Positions 23,581 through 32,500 of a DNA stretch of 34,762 nucleotides are shown here, one piece after another. The first letter of the stretch is position 1, and every line of letters begins with the position of its first letter. A program made the translations under genes and the position numbers. Origin of the DNA: UBA4722 sp041690995 (GTDB taxonomy: Bacteria; Pseudomonadota; Gammaproteobacteria; DSM-16500); assembly GCA_041690995.1 (NCBI GenBank), contig JBEPVM010000011.1:1-34762 (forward strand), read 5' to 3'. Under the pieces are notes generated by a model. The model was not told the origin of the DNA. It searched no databases and saw only the letters and a list, made by a program, of their open reading frames with translations.

Positions 23581-25035
23581 ATGATGCACACTAAAAGTAT
23601 TACTCAATTAAGCGAAGCGTTACATACGAAAAAAATATCCAGCACTGAATTAACGCAGTTTTTTCTAGAACGTATCAAACAATATGATAAAGCACTCAAT
23701 AGTTTTATTACTGTCACTGAAGAACATGCTTTAAAAGCTGCTAAAGCGGCAGATGCTCAATTGGCCAAAGGTACGGCGGGTCGATTAACGGGCATCCCTA
23801 TCGCTCAAAAAGATATTTTTTGCACGCAGGGCATTAAAACCACGTGCGGTTCAAAAATGTTGGATAATTTTATTTCTCCTTATGATGCAACGGTTGTAAA
23901 ACGCTTTGATGATGCGGGTATGGTCATGCTTGGTAAAACCAATATGGATGAATTTGCGATGGGTTCATCGAATGAAAATAGTTATTATGGCCCTGTTAAA
24001 AACCCTTGGAATATTGAGTATGTACCGGGTGGTTCTTCGGGGGGTTCAGCCGCGGCTGTTGCCGCCGCTCTAGCACCTGCCGCAACGGGTACAGATACAG
24101 GTGGTTCTATTCGGCAACCTGCTGCACTCTGTGGGATTTCGGGTATCAAACCGACTTATGGTAGAGTGTCGCGTTATGGGATGATTGCGTTTGCATCAAG
24201 CTTAGATCAAGGCGGTCTTTTTGCAAGAAGTGCAGAAGATTTGGCACTACTTTTAAATACTATGGCAGGTTTTGATGAAAATGACTCAACCAGTATCAAT
24301 GAACCTGTGCCGGATTATACGGCTACATTAAATAATTCATTGAAGGGTTTGCGCATTGGTTTACCTAAAGAATTTTTTAATGACGGGTTAGATAAAGATA
24401 TCGCCAATGCTATTCAATTGGCTATTAAAGAGTATGAAAAACTGGGCGCGACTATCCATGATATTAGTTTGCCTAACAGCGCTTTAGCGATTCCTGCTTA
24501 TTATGTCATTGCACCTGCGGAATGTTCTTCTAATTTAGCGCGTTTTGATGGTGTTCGTTATGGTTACCGATGCAAAGATCCTAAAGATTTAGAAGATCTT
24601 TATAAACGCTCGCGCAGTGAAGGGTTTGGCAAAGAAGTCACACGTCGTATTATGATGGGTACTTATGCGTTATCTGCAGGGTATTATGATGCGTATTATC
24701 TTAAAGCTCAAAAAATTCGCGCGTTAATTCAGCAGGATTTTAACGCGGCCTTTCAGGAAATAGATATTATTTTAGGACCTACTACTCCCTCACCTGCTTT
24801 CAAACTTTTTGAAAAAACCAATGATCCTATTAGTATGTACTTATCAGATATTTATACGATTGCTGTCAATTTGGCAGGATTACCTGGTCTTTCTATTCCT
24901 GCTGGATTTACCCAGGGCTTACCAATCGGGCTACAGCTCATTGGCAATTCTTTCACGGAAGCGCAATTATTAAATGCCGCGCATTGCTATCAACAAGCGA
25001 CTGATTGGCATATCAAAACACCTGAGGGTTTTTAA
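23581..25035 (+). CDS. gatA: Asp-tRNA(Asn)/Glu-tRNA(Gln) amidotransferase subunit A
   Basis: GatA is the glutaminase of the complex: it frees ammonia from glutamine, which GatB uses to convert Asp-tRNA(Asn) or Glu-tRNA(Gln) to the amide form. The 484-residue length is normal. The amidase-signature triad is complete: Lys77 (IAQKDIF), Ser152 (GGSSGGS) and the nucleophile Ser176 (GTDTGGSIRQPA), with the spacing of well-studied GatA proteins. The C-terminal part (AGLPGLSIPAGF, GLPIGLQLIG) is conserved. Start could be the first or second ATG (23581 or 23584). It is followed by gatB after two bases. The pathway implies the organism lacks, or does not rely on, a full set of AsnRS/GlnRS, or uses only one of the two reactions. 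Confidence 0.97.
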   Translation: MMHTKSITQLSEALHTKKISSTELTQFFLERIKQYDKALNSFITVTEEHALKAAKAADAQLAKGTAGRLTGIPIAQKDIFCTQGIKTTCGSKMLDNFISPYDATVVKRFDDAGMVMLGKTNMDEFAMGSSNENSYYGPVKNPWNIEYVPGGSSGGSAAAVAAALAPAATGTDTGGSIRQPAALCGISGIKPTYGRVSRYGMIAFASSLDQGGLFARSAEDLALLLNTMAGFDENDSTSINEPVPDYTATLNNSLKGLRIGLPKEFFNDGLDKDIANAIQLAIKEYEKLGATIHDISLPNSALAIPAYYVIAPAECSSNLARFDGVRYGYRCKDPKDLEDLYKRSRSEGFGKEVTRRIMMGTYALSAGYYDAYYLKAQKIRALIQQDFNAAFQEIDIILGPTTPSPAFKLFEKTNDPISMYLSDIYTIAVNLAGLPGLSIPAGFTQGLPIGLQLIGNSFTEAQLLNAAHCYQQATDWHIKTPEGF

Positions 25036-25037
25036 TT

Positions 25038-26489
25038 ATGAATAGTAATATGGAATGGGAAGTGGTCATTGGTTTAGAAGTCCATGCGCAACTGTCCACG
25101 AAAAGTAAACTTTTTTCAGGCGCCTCCACTGCATTCGGCGCAGAACCCAATACACAAGCGTGTGCCATTGATTTAGGTTTTCCAGGCGTACTGCCTGTGC
25201 TGAATGCAGAGGTTGTCACCATGGCAATCAAATTAGGATTAGGCATTAACGCTGATATCAACAAACGCTCTGTATTCGCGCGTAAAAATTATTTTTATCC
25301 TGATTTACCGAAAGGTTATCAAATTAGTCAACATCATTTACCCGTTGTCAAAAAAGGGTATTTAAACATTTTATTAGAAGACGGCAGTACGAAGCGCATT
25401 AATATCACGCGTGCACATTTAGAAGAAGATGCAGGAAAATCATTGCATGAAGATTTTAACGGATTATCAGGTATTGATTTAAATCGTGCAGGCACGCCAT
25501 TATTAGAAATTGTCTCTGAACCTGATATGCGTTCAGCGAAAGAAGCGGTTGCGTATTTAAAAACATTACATTCTCTCGTGCGTTATTTAGATATTTGCGA
25601 TGGCAATATGCAGGAAGGTTCTTTCCGTTGTGATGCCAATGTGTCTATTCGCCGAAAAAATGAGACAAACCTCGGTACTCGCGCTGAATTAAAAAATATT
25701 AATTCATTTCGCTATGTGGAACGCGCTATTAATTGTGAAGTGGAACGACAGATTACCTTAATAGAAAATGGCGAATCAATAAAACAAGAAACGCGTCTTT
25801 ATGATCCGGACAAAAACGAAACCCGTGCAATGCGTAGTAAAGAAGAAGCCAACGATTACCGTTATTTTCCTGACCCTGATTTACTGCCATTAGTCATTAC
25901 TGAAGAACAAATTACTCAAATACGTAACCTGCTACCTGAATTACCCCAACAAAAACATCAGCGCTTTGTAGAGCAATATGGGTTAAGCGCCTATGATGCC
26001 ACTGTTTTGGTAAGCTCACGCGCCATGGCGGATTATTTTGAAGAAGCGGTGACTGCATCAGGCAATCACGCTAAATTGACAGCTAATTGGGTCACAGGTG
26101 AATTAGCCGGTGCTTTAAATAAACTTAATAAAGATATTTCTGAAAGCCCTGTGAGTGCTGCTCTGCTGGGTCAACTCGTATTACGCATTGCAGATAACAC
26201 CATTTCTGGAAAAATTGCCAAAACTGTTTTTGAAAGCTTATGGAACCAGGAAGGCGATGTTGATTTCATTATTGACAAACAAGGTTTGAAACAAGTCACT
26301 GATAGTTCTGCTATCGAAGCATTAATCAAAAAAATTATGGCTGATCATCCAGAACAAGTTGCTGACTATCGTAGCGGTAAAGATAAATTATTTGGCTTTT
26401 TTGTAGGACAAGCCATGAAAGAATCAGGCGGTAAAATGAATCCCCAACAATTAAATGAATTGCTACGAAAAAAACTCGCTGAAAATTAA
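25038..26489 (+). CDS. gatB: Asp-tRNA(Asn)/Glu-tRNA(Gln) amidotransferase subunit B
   Basis: GatB binds the mischarged tRNA, activates its side chain with ATP and transfers ammonia from GatA. The 483-residue protein has the catalytic cradle with VIGLEVHAQLSTKSKLF near residue 10, YPDLPKGYQISQ near 90, RAGTPLLEIVSEPD near 155 and MQEGSFRCDANVSIR near 195. The C-terminal helical and YqeY-like tail ends FFVGQAMKESGGKMNPQQLNELL, typical of the family. It starts two bases after gatA, so the subunits are coupled. No strong terminator follows; the next gene has its own promoter. Confidence 0.97.
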   Translation: MNSNMEWEVVIGLEVHAQLSTKSKLFSGASTAFGAEPNTQACAIDLGFPGVLPVLNAEVVTMAIKLGLGINADINKRSVFARKNYFYPDLPKGYQISQHHLPVVKKGYLNILLEDGSTKRINITRAHLEEDAGKSLHEDFNGLSGIDLNRAGTPLLEIVSEPDMRSAKEAVAYLKTLHSLVRYLDICDGNMQEGSFRCDANVSIRRKNETNLGTRAELKNINSFRYVERAINCEVERQITLIENGESIKQETRLYDPDKNETRAMRSKEEANDYRYFPDPDLLPLVITEEQITQIRNLLPELPQQKHQRFVEQYGLSAYDATVLVSSRAMADYFEEAVTASGNHAKLTANWVTGELAGALNKLNKDISESPVSAALLGQLVLRIADNTISGKIAKTVFESLWNQEGDVDFIIDKQGLKQVTDSSAIEALIKKIMADHPEQVADYRSGKDKLFGFFVGQAMKESGGKMNPQQLNELLRKKLAEN

Positions 26490-26499
26490 TTTTTGATGA

Positions 26500-26529
26500 T
26501 AGACAATGCGTTGTTAACAACTGTATACT
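26500..26529 (+). promoter_or_regulatory. Sigma70-type promoter of the small secreted protein gene
   Basis: TAGACA (26500-26505, 5/6 match) and TATACT (26524-26529, 5/6 match) are separated by 18 bases, starting 11 bases after the gatB stop. A second possible -10 is GATAAT at 26541-26546. The leader would be about 60 bases and ends with the ribosome binding site CAGGAGT. Confidence 0.5.
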
Positions 26530-26597
26530 TGCGAAATGGTGATAATGTATTGCCATACACACACTGAAATGACTTTTTTATAATCAGGAGTACCACA

Positions 26598-27077
26598 ATG
26601 AAAAATACAATAGCGATTTGTTTAGGCTTAGCACTTTCTTTAAATACCGCAATGGTTTTCGCAGATTCAGAGTCTGCTGGAAAATCTATGAAAATTGAGG
26701 CAGGTGACTCTGATTATTTCAGCCTTTCCTCTGCGAAAGACTATCAACAACATTATAGTCTTGCCTGTACTCTTAGCACGGCAGCGCCCAAAATGCAGAT
26801 CAGAGTAAAACAACAATATGGTTCATTTGGATATGCCCTGATAACAGATGAAAACGGAAAGGGTATTAGCGGTCAAAGCGGATTGTTCACTGGTAAGATC
26901 GATGCCTCAAAAGCAACCATCGTTATTCATGATATTGTATATTATGGCGATGATTATGGCTTTTTTACTTCGTCACCCTTTCGCAAAGATAAAGTAATGT
27001 TTTTTAATGATGGACAAAAAGCCCAGGGTTATGACGTCATTACTGTCAACTGTGAACCGCTCAGCGAGACTAACTAA
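26598..27077 (+). CDS. Small secreted protein of unknown function
   Basis: I do not recognise this 159-residue protein. It begins with a clear signal peptide of about 22 residues (MKNTIAICLGLALSLNTAMVFADS, cleavage near Ala-Asp). The mature part is mixed, mildly acidic, with two cysteines (near residues 53 and 154) that could form one disulfide, and it looks beta-rich (IRVKQQYGSFGYALITD, ATIVIHDIVYYGDDYGFF). CAGGAG ten bases before the ATG supports the start. It has its own promoter candidate and is followed by a hairpin, so it is probably a single-gene unit between gatB and prmB. A periplasmic location is likely. Confidence 0.7.
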   Translation: MKNTIAICLGLALSLNTAMVFADSESAGKSMKIEAGDSDYFSLSSAKDYQQHYSLACTLSTAAPKMQIRVKQQYGSFGYALITDENGKGISGQSGLFTGKIDASKATIVIHDIVYYGDDYGFFTSSPFRKDKVMFFNDGQKAQGYDVITVNCEPLSETN

Positions 27078-27090
27078 CCATTAGAGTGAT

Positions 27091-27123
27091 GTAGGGTGGG
27101 TACGCTGTTTTTACCTACCCTGC
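27091..27123 (+). terminator. Hairpin after the secreted protein gene
   Basis: AGGGTGGGT (27093-27101) pairs with ACCTACCCT (27113-27121, one G-U pair) around an 11-base loop; CTTTTT follows five bases later. It begins 14 bases after the stop codon at 27077. It may be a weak terminator. The string TGTAGGGTGG is shared with the right arm of the inverted repeat at 34345-34448, so it could instead belong to that repeat family. Confidence 0.45.
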
Positions 27124-27140
27124 AACTTTTTCATACTTGT

Positions 27141-28049
27141 ATGACTGAAACCTTAGCACTTTCCACTATCCGCGATTTTCTACGTTGGGCTATTAGCTGT
27201 TTTAACGAAGCAGGTCTATTTTATGGCCATGGCACTGACAATGCCTGGGATGAAGCGCTGGCCTTAATCTTACCTACCCTGCACTTACCGCATGACATTG
27301 ATCCTACTATGCTGGATGCAAGGTTAACAACACTCGAATGCGAAAAATTATCCGCACTGATTCAACAACGTGTGGCCGAACGTATTCCCGTGCCTTATTT
27401 AACTCATGTTGCCTGGTTCGCCCATCTATCTTTTTACGTTGACGAAAGAGTCCTTATTCCGCGCTCCCCTATTGCAGAGTTGATTGAAAACCAATTTGAA
27501 CCTTGGATAAAAGCCGATAATGTACACACTATTTTAGATGTATGCACAGGCAGCGGCTGCATCGCCATTGCCTGCGCAAAAGCATTCCCCGATAGCCACG
27601 TTGATGCAACTGATATTTCTCCAGATGCATTGGCTGTTGCAAAAATAAATATATTACGGCATGAAGTCACCCATCAAGTGACGCTCTATCAATCCGATAT
27701 TTTTAGGGATGTCCCACAAAAAAAATACGATATTATTGTCAGCAACCCACCGTACGTCGATGCCAACGACATGGCAGCGCTGCCTGCTGAATATAAACAC
27801 GAACCCGCATTAGGATTAGCAGCAGGAAAAGACGGGCTGTCTATTGCATTCACTCTATTAAAAAATGCCCCACAGTATTTAAACCCCAACGGTATCTTAA
27901 TTGTTGAAGTGGGTAATAGCGAAGAAGCACTCATCAACCAATTTCCTGACATTCCGTTTACATGGCTCGAATTCCAACACGGCGATGGCGGTGTGTTTTT
28001 ATTAACTGCAAAACAATTAAGGAGTTCTCAACTTCTGTTAGTAAAATAA
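27141..28049 (+). CDS. prmB: Ribosomal protein L3 N5-glutamine methyltransferase
   Basis: PrmB methylates a glutamine of ribosomal protein L3 using S-adenosylmethionine. From the ATG at 27141 the protein has 302 residues. The helical N-terminal domain (TIRDFLRWAISCFNEAGL) is followed by the PrmB-specific RVLIPRSPIAELIENQF, the SAM-binding loop DVCTGSGCIAIACA near residue 135, and the catalytic NPPY at residues 202-205 with VDANDM after it. FTWLEFQHGDGGVFLLT near the end separates PrmB from its relative PrmC. A GTG at 27096 would start inside a hairpin and add an unrelated 15 residues, so I reject it. The ribosome binding site is weak. Confidence 0.94.
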   Translation: MTETLALSTIRDFLRWAISCFNEAGLFYGHGTDNAWDEALALILPTLHLPHDIDPTMLDARLTTLECEKLSALIQQRVAERIPVPYLTHVAWFAHLSFYVDERVLIPRSPIAELIENQFEPWIKADNVHTILDVCTGSGCIAIACAKAFPDSHVDATDISPDALAVAKINILRHEVTHQVTLYQSDIFRDVPQKKYDIIVSNPPYVDANDMAALPAEYKHEPALGLAAGKDGLSIAFTLLKNAPQYLNPNGILIVEVGNSEEALINQFPDIPFTWLEFQHGDGGVFLLTAKQLRSSQLLLVK

Positions 28050-28142
28050 TGGATTATGACAAAAAAATTGTGGTAATATCAAAAAAAATAAAATAACAAC
28101 CGGTGTTCCTAATTAAAGTTAACTATGAGGAGAGTTACTTTT

Positions 28143-30605
28143 ATGCCAATATCCTATTTTTTACGCGAAAGAGCTTTTGCCCCAGCCTTATTACCCCCCA
28201 TCCATCCTAATTGGTTCCAAGAATTATATGGAGAGGAAGCGCCCGAATACGGCTCTACCCTCTCAAAAGGAACCGTAAGCACGCTTGATGACTTTACTCT
28301 CGAAGAAAAAGAGGTTCTTGCAAAGCTCAATCGTCAATTTAATTTGCTGATTGAAATCATAAGATCTGAATGTATTAGATTAAGAATTAATGACGATTTG
28401 GACGGGGTTCTGGATGATTTCGCTCCAGAAGAAAAAATCGATTTATTGAACAATTTAAATAATTTTTCTAGTCGTTATTCCAATAGAATATTTTATGCAA
28501 ACGAAGGACCTCTATTTTACTCTCAAGTTAAGCAAGATATAGAAATCATTGCATTCAATTTACTGCACAACTCACTCTTACATGATGTTGAAAAAAAACG
28601 CACTCTCCAATACTTACTGCAACAAATAATATATTGTGCTGGAGGGGTCTTAGGACATTTAGACACTGCCAAGATGAATTTATCCCGCAGTGAAACGCTG
28701 GATGCTTGGCTCGCCAAATTCAGGTTAACTCTTATTCAACAATTAGCAAGCGACTATGTCAGGCAAAATAGGGCTCATGCAGGTTATGAAATTCATATTG
28801 GAATTCTCTTTTTAAAATATGCCACGGCACAAGGCTGGAACCCTTATGGCTTTGAAGTTCGATCTAAGATCGAGGACCCATTCGAGCGTATGGTCAGCCT
28901 CCTCCCATACGAGTGGGAAGCCTTTAAAGAAGATTTTTCAACTCGTTATAATCCATCTGTTATTATGGAAGAACTGGCGACTCATTTACATTACCACCTC
29001 AGAGAAAGATTACAAAAAAAAGATTCTCCTTATGCGCAAGAAGAAGATCATAAAACTATTATTAGCTTACCCAAATTGCCAGATTTTAAAAAATTTTTCG
29101 AAGACCTCCCTCTCGTTACAGACCCTGCTAGCAGTCTTTATGATATGTTTTCTCCTGAGCCGCTAGGTGAATCATCTCTTTTTTTTAAACTCGGTGATGA
29201 ATGTTTATATCTAAAATCCATCCCTGAACTCAAGCGATCAATGATGGAAATTTTCATCAAGACAAATATAAATTTTTTTGAAATCTATCACGATGAGTAT
29301 TATACTTTAGTGCCTCATTCGCCTGATCTTTGTTATCAACATAATTTAGAAAAACCCCCTCTTGAAACTAGCTTAAAAGCATTCGCATTTCTAAAAGAAC
29401 ATAGAGTTAAACTAACTCATGCATTATTCAGCCTGTTTTATGAAAATAATGTGAGAGATTTCTCTGATTGCACTCTACATGACGTAGATTTTTCTAAATG
29501 TGACATTCAGGCCTTAAATTTAAAAAGAAGTAGGCTTTATTTTCAGAAAGAAATTACACCCGATCAATTTATATCTTTGTTTAAATGCGGCGCAATAATA
29601 ACATTCTTCACTGCTACTCTACTAGGGCATATCGAGTTTGTGGCATTACTTCAAGAAACCATAGGAAACTCCCCAGAAGATAAAGGAATTTTACTCACGT
29701 ATGGAGTGCTCATTAATTCCCCCGAATTTATTAGTCGCTTGTTAGCTATAGGAGCTGATGCAACTCTAAACAATTTTTCTTCAGAAGAAACAGCAATCAT
29801 GCAAGCTTTACGATTTCGCCAATGGGAATGCGTAAAGGTATTATCTAGGGTTAAAACACCAAAAGATCCTTTCGTCTTGGTAAGCGCTGCTGAAAAAGGA
29901 CAATGGGATATCGTAGAAATATTACTAGAAACTGGAACAGACCCAAATCTCTCGACAGACCCTGAGGAGGAAACAGCTTTGCATTTTGCAGTGCATAACA
30001 ACAAGGCATGCCTGGTAGAAAAATTATTAGCAGCAGGAGCTGATCCGAGCTTAAAAACCTATACGCAAGAGGAAACGGCACTAGATCAAGCTATCGCGCG
30101 TGAATATCACGAGTGCGTTCAATTACTACAAAATGCAGATATTAAAAAATTATCTCAGCTTATAAAAAAACCTCTCTTTCCACCTTCTATAAAAAATCCT
30201 CATCCTTTTTTCTTGTCATTTTATGAAAATCAATTTCCCCCTTCTATAAAAAATTCTTTTTTCCGGTTATGCGGTATTTTACGGAATGATTCTTTTACCT
30301 CCCCCCTCACTAAAAAGACCATAACCGATCATTTCATTTCTCTTTTAAAGGGGACTACTGAAAAAGACGAAGAAAAAGAATATGAAGAAAAAGAAGAAAA
30401 CGAAACAATATTAGATCGCCTCTACCAGTCCAGAAAGTCTCTTAAAAGCAAGCTAACAGGAAAACCTCCTCTGTCTAATGAATTAACGACTGCTATCACC
30501 GATCTCTTTGAAAGCATTTTCCCTGAAGGTCGCCTATGGAGAATGAATCATCTCCCGCCTATCAGAGAAACTGTCCCAGAGTCCCCTTTCAACCCTCTCC
30601 GGTAA
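28143..30605 (+). CDS. Large ankyrin-repeat protein with pentapeptide-like segment
   Basis: This 820-residue protein has no signal peptide or membrane segment. Residues about 1-430 are mixed, helical and unrecognised. Residues about 437-470 look like pentapeptide repeats (FSDCTLHDVDFSKCDIQAL). Residues about 480-675 are ankyrin repeats with clear units (AAEKGQWDIVEILLETGTDPN, ETALHFAVHNNKACLVEKLLA, AGADPSLKT). The C-terminal 150 residues include a duplicated PPSIKN motif, a very acidic stretch (EKDEEKEYEEKEENE) and a tail with no match I can name. I chose the ATG at 28143, with AGGAG nine bases upstream, over the ATG at 28125 that overlaps that site. Like the ankyrin gene at 2867 it stands alone. 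Host-directed secretion is an inference from family habits in Legionellales. Confidence 0.78.
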   Translation: MPISYFLRERAFAPALLPPIHPNWFQELYGEEAPEYGSTLSKGTVSTLDDFTLEEKEVLAKLNRQFNLLIEIIRSECIRLRINDDLDGVLDDFAPEEKIDLLNNLNNFSSRYSNRIFYANEGPLFYSQVKQDIEIIAFNLLHNSLLHDVEKKRTLQYLLQQIIYCAGGVLGHLDTAKMNLSRSETLDAWLAKFRLTLIQQLASDYVRQNRAHAGYEIHIGILFLKYATAQGWNPYGFEVRSKIEDPFERMVSLLPYEWEAFKEDFSTRYNPSVIMEELATHLHYHLRERLQKKDSPYAQEEDHKTIISLPKLPDFKKFFEDLPLVTDPASSLYDMFSPEPLGESSLFFKLGDECLYLKSIPELKRSMMEIFIKTNINFFEIYHDEYYTLVPHSPDLCYQHNLEKPPLETSLKAFAFLKEHRVKLTHALFSLFYENNVRDFSDCTLHDVDFSKCDIQALNLKRSRLYFQKEITPDQFISLFKCGAIITFFTATLLGHIEFVALLQETIGNSPEDKGILLTYGVLINSPEFISRLLAIGADATLNNFSSEETAIMQALRFRQWECVKVLSRVKTPKDPFVLVSAAEKGQWDIVEILLETGTDPNLSTDPEEETALHFAVHNNKACLVEKLLAAGADPSLKTYTQEETALDQAIAREYHECVQLLQNADIKKLSQLIKKPLFPPSIKNPHPFFLSFYENQFPPSIKNSFFRLCGILRNDSFTSPLTKKTITDHFISLLKGTTEKDEEKEYEEKEENETILDRLYQSRKSLKSKLTGKPPLSNELTTAITDLFESIFPEGRLWRMNHLPPIRETVPESPFNPLR

Positions 30606-30613
30606 CCACTTGC

Positions 30614-30662
30614 TTTACCCGCTATAGAGCGTAAAGTTTATTTTCCCTCTATAACGGGTAAA
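30614..30662. repeat. 16-bp stem hairpin after the ankyrin gene
   Basis: TTTACCCGCTATAGAG (30614-30629) pairs with CTCTATAACGGGTAAA (30647-30662), with one G-U/A-C type mismatch, around a 17-base loop. It begins nine bases after the stop. No T run follows on the plus strand, so termination is uncertain, but the position fits an end-of-gene structure. Confidence 0.5.
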
Positions 30663-30682
30663 AAAGTAAAAATCCGTCTATT

Positions 30683-30758
30683 TATAGCTCTACAGCCATA
30701 ACTATATCTTATGGCTGTAGAGCTATATCTTGATCTTATGGCTCTACAGCTATATAAT
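30683..30758 (+). promoter_or_regulatory. hipBA promoter with three phased operators
   Basis: Three 18-base near-palindromes of the form TATRGCTCTACAGCYATA lie at 30683-30700, 30710-30727 (inverted) and 30737-30754. Their centres are exactly 27 bases apart. The promoter is TTGATC (30730-30735) and TATAAT (30753-30758) with a 17-base spacer. The third operator fills that spacer and the second ends next to the -35 box, so a repressor bound there would block polymerase. In E. coli HipB and HipA repress their own operon through several operators. The same autoregulation is inferred here, although the operator sequence differs from the E. coli one. Confidence 0.8.
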
Positions 30759-30788
30759 ATAAAATAATTATTTAGGATAGGAGTTCAG

Positions 30789-31034
30789 ATGGATCAAATA
30801 GTCTACTCACCAAAATCTCTTGGCAGTGCCCTGAAACGACAACGTACAGCAAAAAAACTTAGCCAAAAGGAAGCAGGTGATGCATTTAAGGTTGACCAAA
30901 CTACTGTATCAAGTATAGAACAAGGCGCACCTGGCACACGGCTTGAGACTTTATTTCGTATGCTAGCCGCCCTTGATCTTACACTGGTTATTAGACCTAA
31001 AAAAGAAACCAATACCAAAGGAGACAATTGGTAA
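30789..31034 (+). CDS. hipB: HipB-type antitoxin/repressor
   Basis: HipB is the XRE helix-turn-helix antitoxin that binds and inhibits the kinase HipA and represses the hipBA operon. The 81-residue protein is the helix-turn-helix domain (LGSALKRQRTAKKLSQKEAG, then FKVDQTTVSSIEQGAPGTRLETLFRML split over residues 33-59) with a short beta strand (LTLVIRPK) as in E. coli HipB. TAGGAGT seven bases before the ATG supports the start. It abuts hipA directly: the TAA stop is followed at once by the hipA ATG. Three operators lie over its promoter. Confidence 0.9.
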   Translation: MDQIVYSPKSLGSALKRQRTAKKLSQKEAGDAFKVDQTTVSSIEQGAPGTRLETLFRMLAALDLTLVIRPKKETNTKGDNW

Positions 31035-32366
31035 ATGCCGCGAAAAAAAAAATACCAAGATCTTTATGTTTATATGAATGGAATTTCTGTAGGTACACTA
31101 GTTCGCGAATCGACAGGGCAACTCATATTTACATACGACCATAGCTGGTTAAATTTAAAAAATAATCGCCCTATTAGTTTATCCATGCCACTCACAGAAA
31201 TACCTTATAAAGGGCATATAGTTGATTGTTATTTCGAGAATTTATTACCTGATAACGAACTCATTCGTGAACGCATTCAAGCGCGTTTCAATGCACCTTC
31301 AAAAAAATGTTTTGATTTACTTTCATTCATCGGAGGAGATTGCGTTGGCGCATTACAATTACTCACACGATCTACTCCAACAAATATCAAAAAAATCCAA
31401 GCAGCCCCAATAGAAGAGGATGTCATTGCAAGACTTTTAAAACATTACAAAACAGCACCTTTAGGCATGGCTAAAGAATTTGACTTTCGTATTTCTATTG
31501 CTGGCGCTCAAGAGAAAACTGCCCTGTTATGGCATCAAGGAAAATGGTGGTTACCATTTGGTACAACACCCACAAGTCATATTATCAAACTACCTATAGG
31601 CAATATAACACATTCAGGCATTGACCTGTCTGAAAGCGTTGAAAATGAATGGCTGTGTCTGCAAATTTTATCTGCTTTTGGCTTACCTGTTAATCAAGCA
31701 AAAATAGTCCAATTTAATGATGTTAAAACATTAGTAGTAGAACGATTTGATAGACGTTGGGCAGATCATAACCGTTGGTTAATGCGCTTACCACAAGAAG
31801 ATTTATGTCAAGCCTTAGGTAAACCACCTGGATTAAAATATGAATCAGATGGTGGCCCTGGCATGCAAGATATCATGAATATTTTAGTGGGCTCACAAGA
31901 AGCCAGCAACGACCGTAAAAAATTCATGAAATCCGTATTTTTATTCTGGGTACTAGGCGCCATTGATGGCCATGCGAAAAATTTTAGTCTTCGGATTGAA
32001 CCACAAAGCCGTTATCAACTCACTCCTTTATATGACGTGATTTCAGCTTATCCTCTAGCAGCTAAACGACAGATAGAATGGCAAGCATTAAAAATGGCTA
32101 TGTCGCTAAAAGGGAAAAATCGCCATTATTTATGGAACACTATTCAGCCACGCCATTGGTTTTCTATGGCTGAAAAATGCCAATTCTCACCAACCATTAT
32201 GCAAGAAATGATGAATGATGTGTTTGATACCCTGGAAGATATTATCAACCAGGTCGCACAAACATTACCCCCTCACTTTCCCTCTCATATTTGCGAATCA
32301 ATATTCTTAGGTATGCGTCAAATTAAAAACCGCAGCACAAATTCAATCACTGGCAAATCAAGCTAA
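31035..32366 (+). CDS. hipA: HipA-type serine/threonine kinase toxin
   Basis: HipA phosphorylates glutamyl-tRNA synthetase, blocks charging of tRNA(Glu) and drives growth arrest and persistence. The 443-residue protein is collinear with E. coli HipA. The autophosphorylated serine of the SIAGAQEKT loop is Ser154. Catalytic Asp311 lies in GAIDGHAKNFS and the metal-binding Asp334 in LYDVIS. VERFDRRW, LRLPQED-like RLPQEDLCQALG and KYESDGGPG are all conserved. No key residue is missing, so it should be an active kinase. It follows hipB without a gap. The resemblance is to full-length HipA of the E. coli type, not the split HipS-HipT form. Confidence 0.94.
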   Translation: MPRKKKYQDLYVYMNGISVGTLVRESTGQLIFTYDHSWLNLKNNRPISLSMPLTEIPYKGHIVDCYFENLLPDNELIRERIQARFNAPSKKCFDLLSFIGGDCVGALQLLTRSTPTNIKKIQAAPIEEDVIARLLKHYKTAPLGMAKEFDFRISIAGAQEKTALLWHQGKWWLPFGTTPTSHIIKLPIGNITHSGIDLSESVENEWLCLQILSAFGLPVNQAKIVQFNDVKTLVVERFDRRWADHNRWLMRLPQEDLCQALGKPPGLKYESDGGPGMQDIMNILVGSQEASNDRKKFMKSVFLFWVLGAIDGHAKNFSLRIEPQSRYQLTPLYDVISAYPLAAKRQIEWQALKMAMSLKGKNRHYLWNTIQPRHWFSMAEKCQFSPTIMQEMMNDVFDTLEDIINQVAQTLPPHFPSHICESIFLGMRQIKNRSTNSITGKSS

Positions 32367-32500
32367 TTTTAAAATTGCATTCATCTCATTATCTATTCAT
32401 AATAGGAACCCACAGCAGTTACAGTCGAAATAACTTATGAAGACTCTATTTAACAAGTAAGCCCAAAAAATTTTTTCTGAGCGCAATTCCACTCTTCCTG

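Noticed and set aside
27096..27140. Extended prmB start at GTG 27096
   Set aside because: It starts inside a hairpin and adds residues unlike the family; the ATG at 27141 fits PrmB.
30614..30662. Hairpin as a fourth hip operator
   Set aside because: Its arms do not share the GCTCTACAGC core of the three operators.
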